A DNA stretch of 64,000 nt, from assembly GCF_905147365.1 (NCBI RefSeq), contig NC_056425.1, forward strand, positions 6,207,501-6,271,500, written 5' to 3'. The notes beneath the pieces are model-generated. The model made no database searches and was not told the DNA's origin. It worked only from the letters and a program-made list of their open reading frames with translations. This stretch comes from Aricia agestis (Eukaryota; Arthropoda; Insecta; Lepidoptera; Lycaenidae). The translations under genes were made by a program, and so were the position numbers. Shown piece by piece: positions 45,901 to 52,100 of the stretch (positions are counted from its first letter, which is position 1; each line of letters starts with the position of its first letter).

Positions 45901-46656
45901 CAATAATTTAAGTTCTCTGTAGTTTTCTGGTAAACTATTTAAAAACAATATGATCACACTGAAAGTGTTAGTTTATTATTACAACAAGACTATAATCAGA
46001 CTACAAATATGTATGGATATCCTTATCAGTAGTAAGCGAGAGGTTTGACAGGTCACATAGGTCACAAACATTTAACTTAATCATAATCATCTCGTAAAGG
46101 ATCAATCTCACTCAATCAATAAACTTCCTTTGCAGTATTGAAATAAGAAGTCTCACACAATAAAAAGAAAAAGTTAACTTACATATCAGTTATACCGAGT
46201 CCCAACAACTCTTGCTTGTGTTCTGGATATTTTATTTCAGGTATTTTGTTCTCATTCACGTCATTTCTTGCTTGTTGAAAATAATAATCGTATGTCGTCT
46301 CATCCAACGTTACCAAGTGACACAGTCTTGGCACCTATATGAACATGTTTGAATAATGAATTAACACACTAAATATTCCAATGGACATATGAACAAACAA
46401 TACGAACGAATATTACCTTGAACCGTATTCTCATTTCATAATCTCTTGAACTCGATAGAACTTTACTGTTGTCTTTGAGGAAATGGCTCGATCCCTTGAT
46501 CCGTAATGCAAACAGCGTACGCGTTAGGGGCGGAATGTTATACTTTTTACATAACACTATGCACAATTCCTCGGCGGTCAACGTACAGGAGCACGGGATA
46601 ACATACGGTGTGGAATCTGTTACCACCGATACCCGTACGGTCTCCGTTGCAGCCAT
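22052..46656 (-). CDS. hop: JAK-family tyrosine kinase (insect Janus kinase, hopscotch), complete, 22 coding exons
   Basis: Cytoplasmic receptor-associated tyrosine kinase that phosphorylates STAT. Joined exons (transcript order): 46656-46417, 46334-46183, 44132-43974, 43398-43221, 42642-42488, 42344-42252, 42043-41924, 40129-39981, 35331-35197, 34370-34243, 33815-33679, 33181-32984, 31903-31753, 31054-30916, 30419-30345, 30193-30078, 28455-28246, 24988-24836, 23836-23663, 23253-23081, 22795-22646, 22190-22052. The sum is 3,324 nt, 1,107 aa, all GT-AG with consistent phases. FERM is about residues 1-330, SH2-like 330-440, JH2 pseudokinase 450-715, acidic/Ser-rich linker 716-835, JH1 836-1105. 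JH1 is intact: G-loop KIGSGNYGHV, VAVKK (Lys871), Glu891, HRDLATRN (Asp968), DFG (Asp986), activation-loop Tyr1000. JH2 keeps Lys491 (VAFK) but has HGA for HRD and AGP for DFG. Length is normal for a JAK. The only non-canonical feature is the exon-12 array. Introns are heavily loaded with transposons. Confidence 0.95.
22646..22795 (-). CDS. hop: hop exon 21 (JH1 C-lobe)
   Basis: Residues 1012-1062: YAPESAVEPWHFSSKSDVWS, YGVTAWEIFTRARHEVPRFD. Substrate-positioning APE and SDVWSYG helix. Donor GCATG|GTGAGT. Confidence 0.95.
23081..23253 (-). CDS. hop: hop exon 20 (JH1 catalytic and activation loops)
   Basis: Residues 955-1012: VVHRDLATRNILVV (Asp968), VKISDFGLARII (Asp986), NAYRIKTERLLPINW. 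One Tyr (1000) lies where vertebrate JAKs have the tandem activation tyrosines. All catalytic residues present. Confidence 0.96.
23372..23500. mobile_element. MITE-like inverted repeat in hop intron 19
   Basis: Arms of about 50 bp: GTCTGTCAAAAAAGTGAAGA at 23372 and its complement ending at 23500, pairing through AGTGGCAAC / GTTGCCACT and AGTGTCAT / ATGACACT. Loop about 28 nt. Confidence 0.85.
23663..23836 (-). CDS. hop: hop exon 19 (JH1 hinge)
   Basis: Residues 897-954: SLQHVNIVEILGYSWDHGSD, VLIVMEYLEEGSLNYYLKFQ, LLKYAKDIAT. VMEYLEEGSL is the JAK hinge. Phase 0 both ends. Confidence 0.95.
24836..24988 (-). CDS. hop: hop exon 18 (JH1 N-lobe)
   Basis: Residues 846-896: GNYGHVFKGW, KEVAVKKLTRQ (catalytic Lys871), YEDFKNELEIMK (alphaC Glu891). 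Phase 0 both ends. A long (AT)n tract begins about 25 bp upstream of its acceptor. Confidence 0.94.
25015..25098. repeat. (AT)n microsatellite
   Basis: About 84 bp of alternating AT/TA, just upstream (in transcript sense) of the exon 18 acceptor. Length is likely polymorphic. Confidence 0.95.
26831..26860. repeat. Perfect 30-bp palindrome
   Basis: ACGATAGTGTGGTTT followed immediately by its exact reverse complement, no loop. Confidence 0.9.
28246..28455 (-). CDS. hop: hop exon 17 (linker and start of JH1)
   Basis: Residues 776-845. A GC-rich, Arg/Ser-rich linker (MSALAYALRSGRASVERTDR) leads to YLVTVTKKIGS, the first strand and half of the JH1 glycine loop, completed by exon 18 (GNYGHV). Codon use is far more GC-rich than the surrounding introns. 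Donor GGCAGC|GTGAGT. Confidence 0.92.
28521..29805 (+). mobile_element. mariner transposon with perfect 27-bp TIRs
   Basis: Terminal repeats CGAGGGCTGCTATTTATGTA... at 28521-28547 and the exact complement at 29779-29805, each bordered by TA (28519-28520 and 29806-29807), the mariner target duplication. Length 1,285 bp, the normal full length. It lies in the hop intron between exons 16 and 17, opposite to the gene's transcription. Identical TIRs and a nearly intact transposase mean a recent insertion. Confidence 0.96.
28695..29746 (+). pseudogene. mariner transposase, one frameshift
   Basis: Cut-and-paste transposase. The start is taken at 28695 (MDLTREHFRAMIYYDFRRGL), the usual mariner N-terminus, rather than the ATG at 28656. 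Two HTH modules follow (GDEAPSKTTVYHWYSEFNRG; then REIEASLGISMTSIHKILHE), the linker WIPHNLTIDQKRARVDWC, and the DDD catalytic core: TGDES (first Asp), HHDNASCH (second), YSPDLAPNDFFLF (third, 34 residues after the second: DD34D). The frame breaks in a run of six T at 29300-29305. A seventh T would restore GVNG-like reading, so this is a single-base loss (or sequencing error in a homopolymer). Downstream frame ends at TAA 29744-29746. Otherwise no stops. Confidence 0.93.
30078..30193 (-). CDS. hop: hop exon 16 (Ser-rich linker)
   Basis: Residues 737-775: DRFIPSELSDAGSNKSLI, DSSVPSMNGTLSDQYDNP. Low complexity, likely disordered. Phase 1 in, 0 out. The downstream intron carries the mariner. Confidence 0.85.
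30345..30419 (-). CDS. hop: hop exon 15 (JH2-JH1 linker)
   Basis: Residues 712-737: YVPLHDYEEPRISLDH, MEHADTVS. Short, acidic. Accepted on phase (2 nt to complete codon, 1 left) and splice sites (TTACAG|AATAC, TTTCTA|GTAAGT). Confidence 0.85.
30700..30860 (-). mobile_element. Inverted-repeat element, family A, copy 2
   Basis: Reverse-orientation relative of 5071-5232: ATTCCTAGGCAGTTGACAGA at left, CTGCCTAGGAATCAACTTCT at right, with GGTTTGAAACAACTGGACCA-type interior. In hop intron 14, about 55 nt upstream of the exon 14 end coordinate. Confidence 0.7.
30916..31054 (-). CDS. hop: hop exon 14 (end of JH2)
   Basis: Residues 666-712: SYEMGERLMRPSRCPSEVWA, LMRQCWCADPLRPQEIMRD. CPSEVWALMRQCW and the Arg of DPLRP close the kinase fold. 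Donor AGAG|GTGAAT. Confidence 0.93.
31281..31586 (+). mobile_element. Inverted-repeat element, family B, copy 2
   Basis: CCATAAAGTTAATATACCTA at 31281 and complement ending at 31586; interior almost identical to 5322-5617. TTTAAA abuts both ends (31275-31280 and 31587-31592), a likely target duplication. Confidence 0.85.
31753..31903 (-). CDS. hop: hop exon 13 (JH2 C-lobe)
   Basis: Residues 615-665: VHWMPVEFFSDMNLA, VVGDIWAFATTLWEIFSYGQ, SPTETNPILTAR. WMPVEFF and the GDIWAFATTLWEIFS helix are standard C-lobe landmarks. Confidence 0.93.
31974..32192. repeat. CTAATATTATAAA-type repeat pair, inverted, in hop intron 12
   Basis: Begins CATACTAATATAAAAAAGCG, ends AACAGACAGACGGACATACT and TATTTATAATATAGTATGG. 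The left half reads toward the right and the right half toward the left (both with the CTCTTCACGCCCAAACCG-type box), so two fragments abut tail-in. Confidence 0.65.
32303..32630. mobile_element. MITE-like element next to the exon-12 array
   Basis: ACCACAGACATAGATCATGA (32303) faces CTTGATCTATGTCTGTGGT (ending 32630), with GATAGATACCGCATGT / ACATGCGGTATCTATC also paired. About 330 bp. Its right end is only about 8 bp from the outermost exon-12 copy donor. Confidence 0.7.
32640..32983 (-). pseudogene. Two extra tandem copies of the 3' part of hop exon 12
   Basis: A 172-bp unit repeats: exon ends (donor sites) fall at 32984, 32812 and 32640. Each extra copy has the last about 140 bp of exon 12 plus GTGAGTAC, then a short spacer with CACTAGAGCGAGTCTAG. 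The two extra copies differ at about three sites from each other and more from the true exon. Each has an AG (TCTAG|CGCGCGCTG) that could act as acceptor, but this opens the exon in phase 0 whereas exons 11 and 12 end in phase 2, so use would shift the frame. The unit's outer copy joins the ordinary intron, as expected after unequal crossing-over. Could be a collapsed or expanded assembly artefact. Confidence 0.85.
32984..33181 (-). CDS. hop: hop exon 12 (JH2 degenerate catalytic loop)
   Basis: Residues 549-615: ERIKPLQLKKVAASLARALW, GVVHGAVRCRRLLLAA, VVKLAGPTLRPYTAH. HGA (581-583) stands where active kinases have HRD and AGP (604-606) where they have DFG. JH2 domains of JAKs regulate JH1 rather than act as strong kinases. 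Donor ACGA|GTGAGT. The 3' 140 bp plus donor are repeated twice just downstream. Confidence 0.93.
33679..33815 (-). CDS. hop: hop exon 11 (JH2 N-lobe / hinge)
   Basis: Residues 504-549: DFIDLTSKWACIQSSSIVRL, YGITLSSPTAMVLEFMPYGP, FDVYLR. VLEFMPYGP is the hinge, and the local pattern is that of a kinase-fold lobe junction. Confidence 0.93.
34243..34370 (-). CDS. hop: hop exon 10 (JH2 pseudokinase N-lobe)
   Basis: Residues 461-503: TATYKALWRLDETKKLVVAF, KTLQREKVNDYLK. Lys491 in VAFK is the position of the ATP-binding lysine, retained. The N-lobe glycine-loop region is degenerate. Confidence 0.92.
34702..35062 (-). mobile_element. tRNA-derived SINE, full copy with target duplication
   Basis: On the minus strand from 35062: CGCCTCCGTGGTCCAGTGG (A box), TCGTGGGTTCGATTCCCGCG (B box GGTTCGATTCC), GCGTTGGAAACATG, then a non-tRNA body and a TTATTATTA tail at 34702. 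GACTCAAAG flanks both sides (34693-34701 and 35063-35071). The tRNA part is closest, by eye, to tRNA-Lys. It sits inside another repeat, whose halves are 34625-34692 and 35072-35165, and within hop intron 9. Confidence 0.9.
35197..35331 (-). CDS. hop: hop exon 9 (SH2-JH2 linker)
   Basis: Residues 416-461: SQLLLCGEPIKKGVRIDQ, ELQEILRDNKSP, NKDILLYTG. Poorly conserved region between SH2 and pseudokinase; support comes from phase and splice sites (TTTTCAG|AC, ACAG|GTGTGT). Confidence 0.85.
36801..36915. repeat. (GACA)n microsatellite
   Basis: About 28 units of ACAG/CAGA. It sits where the surrounding GGGTTCCGTACCC-family repeat normally has a short GACAGACAGAC run, so it is an expansion of an internal motif of that repeat. 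Confidence 0.95.
37691..38260. mobile_element. 570-bp foldback element with about 260-bp arms
   Basis: AATCCCACCAAAAACATTTT at 37691 pairs with the segment ending AAAATGTTTTTGGTGGGATT at 38260, and complementarity continues with few mismatches through GAACATAATAATTTTATAGT, GAGATCTCATGTAGAGCCAA, AGCGCGGCAAAA and AACTCTACACATTAGT up to a loop of roughly 50 nt near 37955-38005. No coding potential. Confidence 0.9.
39981..40129 (-). CDS. hop: hop exon 8 (SH2-like C-terminal half)
   Basis: Residues 366-416: TYRIEFKGHCYIFN, YFSIERLVNCHQNPEGRIF, ECIPPSEY. The SIERLV helix matches SH2 alphaB. The following intron is about 4.6 kb, the longest in the gene. Confidence 0.92.
40776..40980 (+). repeat. 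CTAATATTATAAA-type repeat
   Basis: ATACTAATATTATAAATGCG, GTCTGTCTGTCTGTTACCTC, CCCGCGCGATAAACGAATTT, ending GGGCGTCATCTAGTT. In hop intron 7, same family as 4841-5000 and 7975-8168. Confidence 0.85.
41250..41645 (-). mobile_element. 5'-truncated non-LTR retrotransposon, C-terminal end of ORF2
   Basis: TGTCAAAATACTT stands on both sides (41237-41249, 41646-41658), a 13-bp target duplication, and the minus-strand end is poly-A (poly-T from 41250). The minus-strand frame 41541-41326 reads TTCRFCEEEDETPIYLLLDC, PALLESRNRHLG: a CxxC...ETPxxLLxxCPAL Cys motif found at the C-terminus of R1/Jockey-type LINEs. About 396 bp, dead on arrival. In hop intron 7. Confidence 0.88.
41924..42043 (-). CDS. hop: hop exon 7 (SH2-like)
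   Basis: Residues 326-366: GAFSYRKLEEKRG, HGCYILRQCQDDYNVFYLDV. The YILRQ strand corresponds to the SH2 betaB strand that normally carries the phosphotyrosine-binding Arg, and an Arg is present here. Confidence 0.92.
   Translation of the reverse strand, partial: WCVLLSKVRREARQEARLLHSATVSRRLQRVLFGRLYEK
42252..42344 (-). CDS. hop: hop exon 6 (FERM-SH2 junction)
   Basis: Residues 295-326: LMVKWTFNLSKDDETP and RIKCHGPVG. The HGPVG sequence is the usual lead into the JAK SH2-like domain. Donor TTGG|GTATGT. Confidence 0.92.
42488..42642 (-). CDS. hop: hop exon 5 (FERM F3)
   Basis: Residues 244-295: WFHVCTIEELIYLTR, LCLEVSRRGTPLFFKF, and SFISLCDGYYR, the conserved end of the JAK FERM F3 helix. 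Acceptor after a long A/T tract, donor CTACAG|GTAAAG. Confidence 0.93.
43017..43198 (-). mobile_element. Short retroposon copy, same family as 59312-59765
   Basis: Poly-T from 43017, then AACGGGCAAAAGGCCCACCA; the minus strand matches the 3' end of the 59312-59765 insertion (TTCGTGGTTACCACTG, GATCCTGGCGACACAGGAG). CCTACAT repeats at 43010-43016 and 43199-43205. It ends about 22 nt inside the intron from the hop exon 4 donor (43221). Confidence 0.85.
43221..43398 (-). CDS. hop: hop exon 4 (FERM F2-F3)
   Basis: Residues 184-243: YVKNLYLQQLYALAPNYL, EEFEDVTW, then the first F3 strand VVPVRVVVAPFH and PGIRLFN. Donor GAGAGAT|GTAAGT. A retroposon lies within about 22 nt of this donor. Confidence 0.92.
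43499..43702. mobile_element. Inverted-repeat element with 56-bp arms in hop intron 3
   Basis: AGTAAAAGGAAGGGAAGTAA at 43499-43554 and complement 43646-43702 (CTTCCCCTCCTTTTACT), including GGCACCGCGCGCGGCTTG. A second inner hairpin is CAAAATCTCGGC / GCCGAGATTTTG. Confidence 0.88.
43974..44132 (-). CDS. hop: hop exon 3 (FERM F2)
   Basis: Acceptor TTTTCTAG|GACA, donor GTGAA|GTAAGG; residues 131-184, including NEVVRNYKKYIPKVIV and the PFPKKYAHEYL segment. Phase 2 in and out. Confidence 0.9.
44133..46182 (-). other. hop intron 2 (2.0 kb)
   Basis: No exon found. Contains the TTAA-flanked MITE at 44385-44532. 45130-45480 is a GC-richer stretch with a short open frame (45244-45465) that I do not recognise; it may be an old retroposon. 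The rest is AT-rich without visible structure. Confidence 0.6.
44385..44532. mobile_element. 148-bp MITE with 20-bp perfect TIRs ending in TTAA
   Basis: TTAAGCCCCAATTTCACCAA (44385-44404) and exact complement at 44513-44532. TTAA at each outer end is the target preference of piggyBac-type elements; family is inferred from that alone. Confidence 0.85.
46183..46334 (-). CDS. hop: hop exon 2 (FERM)
   Basis: Acceptor ATATAG|GTG, donor GATAT|GTAAGT; residues 81-131, with DETTYDYYFQQARNDV, the F1-F2 linker typical of JAK FERM domains. Phase 0 in, 2 out. Only 82 nt of intron separate it from exon 1. Confidence 0.92.
46417..46656 (-). CDS. hop: hop exon 1 (start codon; FERM F1 lobe)
   Basis: ATG at 46656-46654 opens residues 1-80 (MAATETVRVSVV, TPYVIPCSCTLTAEELC, ALRIKGSSHFL). 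This ubiquitin-like F1 lobe begins directly as in other JAKs, and no in-frame upstream ATG was adopted. Donor AAG|GTAATA, phase 0. Confidence 0.93.
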
Positions 46657-49091
46657 GGTATATTTTGTTGGAGATCAAACCATAAAAAAAACAAGACGCC
46701 ACCGAATATTTTTGCACTAACGTTAAATAAAATGACCGCGAGATTCAACGACGAATATGATTCCTAGCCTCTCCATTGTATTATCGAATTTAGTATACGA
46801 TGCACTTTGTGAAATTAATAAAATACATAAAATGTTTATTTATAAACCCACTCGGGTCAACCCACAGATTACTAGTTTATAATTGTAGATGGGTCAACCT
46901 CGGCGACACAACCATAGACCTTTTTTTTTTTTAATTCGTCCCGGTCGGGACAGGCAAAGGGAGCGTTGCCCATACAGCCATTTCTATGTTTTCTCTATTT
47001 AATGAATGATAGTGAAGGCCGAAGCCAATTCTTTTATATTAATTATCTGAAATAGAGTTTTCATCAGGCCGAAGCCCTTTTTCATGTTTTGATAGTATTT
47101 TACTCAGGGCTTCAAATACCAGTATTTTTTCATAACGTTACTGCTTCAAAGGCATAGATAACGGTATGAAAATTTACCCGATACTAGAAAATATAACGGT
47201 AAAAATTGGAAATAATACCGGTAAATGTTATAACGGTAAATAGGATTTATAACGGTAAAGTACCTGGATGACCGAGCTTTGCTCGGTATAGCAAACACTC
47301 ATTGACTTCGTGTTACTAAATAACGCCATCTGCTGGTCATTAAAACAATTAGTTGCTCACAAAACAGTATTACTTTGATAACGTTACCTTTTGTAAAATA
47401 AGTAGTTAATTTAATCAGTCAATTCAGTATGCAGTATGCACACAATTAAACTAAACGTGTCTGGTGACCAGTAGGTATATATTATAAGAAAAATGACGTC
47501 TAATGAGAAAGACATGGTCAGTAGTCAGTACTCAGTAGTTCAACGACAATATGTCAAATTGAATAAGGGACAGTAAAATTTTTACTGTCCCTTCCAATGA
47601 ATAAGGAAACAGATGGAGGCGACATAACTACAAAAAAGTGTGACCGGCGCCATATTGCCAAGAACTAAACATGGCGGTCTATAGTGATGGGACACTCGGT
47701 TGATATTTGTCGAGTATAGAGATATACTAACATGTTATAAGTGAGCGTCCTGTTATATTATATTTTTTATATTATATAAAAAAAATATCATTTTTGCCTA
47801 TTTTGTCTCTATGTATTATAGTACATAGAGACAAAATAGGCAAATATGTTTTTTTTTTTATATAGGGGCCTCCTTAATTTTAATAAAACTTTAATTTATT
47901 TTAAGTTTATTAATTATTATTTAAGTTGCCATTATTGATATCGGGCAAAAATTACCAAAAAATCGAACAAATACTAGTTGTACTCGCGCACGAAGTGTTT
48001 ACAATTTATTTTAATTTTACCATCAATTATTATTATTATTAAAGTATGTATACAACTGAGTATTTTGTGAACATTTCAAGTGCCTATTTTTTTCGCGATA
48101 TATCGAGACCGATACTGATATTTTTTCAAATATCGATGTATCGATATATCGATATTTTCTTTCAATTTCGACATCCCTATAATACGACACTTTGACAGTT
48201 TATGTACCTCGGAGAACCGGAACATAAAATGGCGGACCGGCCACAGTATTTTGATTTGGTAGAGACCATTATGCCGAGTCCACTTATAAATCAATGGTCC
48301 CTTCTTCAATTATTTGACATATTGTCGTCATTACCCATTGGTCATTGTCTTCATTGTCTTGACGTGGTCTTGACTCTTGAGTCGCATCCGCTTCCATCAT
48401 CCAGCGCATTTTTGTGATGCGCCCCGGCACGCTGAGGCCCGGCCCCGGCATCGGCAGTCGGCACAGTCTGCTCAGTGCTCGCTCCTTTATTCTGCTCAGG
48501 TTTTTTCAGACAATCTGTGGTTTAGTTTAGTTATAATCTGTGTAAATTTGAATTCAATCAGCCAATCACAGCGTAGGATTTTATTCTTTGTCCGGATTTT
48601 GGATTTTTTGCTGTCATTTGGATTTTGCATTTTCGCCGCCATTCACGTCATGTTCAAGACATTTTCAAGTGAGCTGAAAGAATTTTAAGTCCAGATTCCA
48701 CATGAACAGTGTTTAAAACTGTCAAGTTTTATTAAATAAATATCCAAGCTTTTAACTGAAAGTAAGTATAATTAAACTTTTTCTAACTTATCTCGAAATT
48801 TTGTACTGCGTATGCCTCCATCCTCCTTGTGACAAAGCCGGTGCAGCCATACGATAAAAACTTTAAGTACATCTTGTGCATATAATTAGCTTCCGCGACG
48901 TGTTATAGATTCATAATCTTATTTGAAAATCGCTCACTTAGTTTGGTAACTCATATTTCCCATTACAGTACTTATTCGTGGAGGTACATGGTGTACAACC
49001 TTCTTTCATCCTTATTTTGGTCTCTGAGGGTAGTTCTGAGTTTTTTTTTTTTAAGTAGCAAAATAAAATAATATATTTCTCTTTATTGTAG
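46657..49091. promoter_or_regulatory. Shared upstream region between hop (leftward) and the vasa-like gene (rightward)
   Basis: The two start codons face away from each other, 2.4 kb apart, so both promoters should lie here. 46920-47090 is a minus-strand retroposon remnant with poly-T (GGCCGAAGCC motifs). Hairpins: 47564-47593 (AAGGGACAGT arms) and 47794-47843 (22-bp perfect arms, 6-nt loop). A GC-rich stretch at 48410-48480 and a good donor (TGAAA|GTAAGTATA at 48762) suggest a non-coding first exon of the vasa-like gene ending at 48761. No TATA box was convincing for either gene. Confidence 0.55.
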
Positions 49092-49124
49092 ATAATGGAC
49101 GACTGGGATGATTCTCCTGATGTG
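49092..49124 (+). CDS. vas: vasa-like coding exon 1 (start codon)
   Basis: Acceptor TTGTAG|ATA, then ATG at 49095 three bases after the splice site, ten codons (MDDWDDSPDV), donor GTG|GTAAGT. The tiny start exon with this acidic sequence is what makes Vasa the leading identity. Confidence 0.75.
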
Positions 49125-52100
49125 GTAAGTTTCCAACTTTGAGTTTTTATCTAATAATAATAATAACCGCCTTTTTGTGAAGCCATTATAAATACACTGA
49201 AAAGTAACAATATCAAGTGTATGATACCTTGATTCTAGTTTTATTGCTGCTTTTGTGTAGTCACTTGAGTGTCATGGAGACCTAGTAGGTTTTTACATTA
49301 GGTATAACTGATAAAAGAGATAAAAATAGAGCGTTTTAGGGTTCCGTACCCAAAGGGTAAAAACGGGACCCTATTACTAAGACTTCAATGTCTGTCTGTG
49401 TGTCTCCAGGCTGTAACTCAAGAACCGCTATAGCTAGATTTCTGAAATTTTCACAGATTGTGTATACCTATCTGTTGCCGCTATAACAACAAATACTAAA
49501 AACAAAATATAATTAATATTTAAGGGGGGCTCCCATACAACAAATGTGATTTTTTTGCTATTTTTTGCTCGATATCAATAACTACAACACATTGGTACTT
49601 GAAATATTCACGAAATACTCAGTAATATTTGTACTTAAATAATCAATAATAAAATTTTAATAAATTAAATAATGAAGGGCGGCTCCCATACAAAAAAAAA
49701 CACAATTTTCAGCTTATTTTTGCTCGATTGAGGTATGGAACCCTTCGTGCGCGAGTTTAACTCGCACTTGACCGAATTTTTATTTTAGCGGTGGGTTCAG
49801 AAACTTCAGCCATTTTAAAGTTTTGAAAAAGAATATATTCAGAAAATAGCCTAATGAGGTAAATTATAAATATATTTTGGACAACGAGGACTAAATCATT
49901 TAGTTTAGTGCAAAATAAAATTAATCTATGAAGCTTAGTTAATATAAAGCTTTATTTTTTATATCTGACAGATCCAATGACATTTCTAAAAAAATTTTTA
50001 ACCCACCATGTGAGAAATCTGATTTCTATACCATGATAACTAGACAAACGTCGGAAGCCTATACAAGCTTAATCTGACACGCTCGAGCTTGTCCTGAAAT
50101 CCTCCCCTCCCCAACTAGTAGAAGTTTACAGTATTATGCAAAGCCCGTGTAAAATCACTTGTATGTTAGGAAAATCTGCTTCCTGTAATATTGTATACTG
50201 ATATTACATTTTCAGTTTATTATCATCAAGAGTGATGTCAATATAGACATGTTCAAGAATAATATTATTATGCTTGTTACCTTTTTTGTAATAATAATTC
50301 AAGTTTGCGAATTAAGACAATGTACTAGTAATTGTTGAAATAACAGTCAATTTATTTAACATTTATGAATATAATGGAGAATGTTACCTAATTTTGATTA
50401 TTAGCAGTCCACATTCTCTGTCAAAAATGAAGAATATTAGTGAAATAATTACTTGGATACGTTAATTAGTTTCCGATTTATAAGCAAAACAAGTTGTAAC
50501 TATACGACGCGGGCGCCCGGTAACGGTGTGACGTCATAGCACAATACCGCCGCGCGGGCCCCATACAATAAACGTGATTTTTGCTCTATCTCAATAACGG
50601 CAACAGGTAGGCACTTTAAATTTTCACCAAGGCCTTAATTATATGTGTACTTTAATAATTAATAATAATATTATAATAAAATAAAAAATTAAGGGTGGCT
50701 CCCATACAAAAATCACAATTTTTGGCCTATTTTGCTCTATAACGGTATGTGTATTCATGAGCGAGTCCGATTAGTAAAAAAATACAAATAAATAATCGGC
50801 CAAGTGCGAGTCGGACTCGCACACGAAGAGTTCCGTACCACCACAGTGATTTTTGTATGGGAGGCCCCCTTAAATTTTTATTTTATTTTAATATTATTAT
50901 TAAATAATAAAGTACACATAATATATTTAAGGCCTTGGTGAAAATTCCAAGTGCCTACCTGTTGCCGTTATTGATAAAGAGCAAAAAAAGCTAAAAATCG
51001 CGTTTTATTTATTGATTGAAGAATCTATATATATAAAACTCAAAGGTGACTGACTGACTGATTGACATAGTGATCTATCAACGCACAGCCCAAACCACTG
51101 GACGGATCGGGCTGAAATTTGGCATGCAGGTAGATGTTATAAGTAACGTAGGCATCCGCTAAGAAATAATTTTGATAAATTCCAACCCCAAGGGGTTCAA
51201 ATTGGGTATGAAAGTTTATATATAACTAGCTGTTGCCCGCGACTTCGTCCGCGTGGACTTCAGTTTATAGCGCGCGATGTCAACAAAATTGGTGTCAAAA
51301 GCTTTTATAAAAAAAAACCCTGGTACCCCTTAAATCAATACAGCTGTGCAGTGTGCACACAATAAGTATTTCATTTTTTTATATTAAACTTTATATTTTA
51401 TGCCAAATTTTAAAGCTTATTTAGCCCTCCAATTACACAACTTTACCTATAAACTATTTATCATTGATAGATTTAAGGTTACGTCACTGCACAGATAAAG
51501 TACTGAGTTATTTAATACCGTAGAATAGATATAACAATCGAAAAAATCGAAACTTAAATGAAAGATGATACCACGTCTTATAGAAAGACTTTTGAGCAAG
51601 CGTCAGCGCGATGTAGAAGACGCACGGCGCCATCTATTATGAATTGTTGGAACTAACTTAATTTGAACAAATTTACGCATTTTCACCCCCTTAAAACCCT
51701 TTTTTCCAGTAAAAAAGTAGCCTATGTCCTTTCTCAGGCTTTAGACTATCTGTATACAAAATTTCATTACAATCGGTTCGGAAGTTTTGGCGTTTGGCGT
51801 GAAAGCGAGACTGACAGACAGACAGACAGAGATACTTTCGCATTTATAATATTAGTATAGATTATGTGCACACTGCACAGCTGTTTTTGGGTATTTTGAT
51901 TAATTAAGGGCCGCGCTACACCGGAATGGCGCTGCCATGCGAGGCGAGCACTTTCAGCGCTGCCATTCCGGTGTAGCGCGGCCCTAAGAGTGGTACCACT
52001 TACCAGGGTTTTAAAAAGTTTTTAAATTTGACACAAATTTTGTTGACACCGCGCGCTATAAACTTTTAACTAAAGTCCACGCAGACAATGTCGCGGGCAA

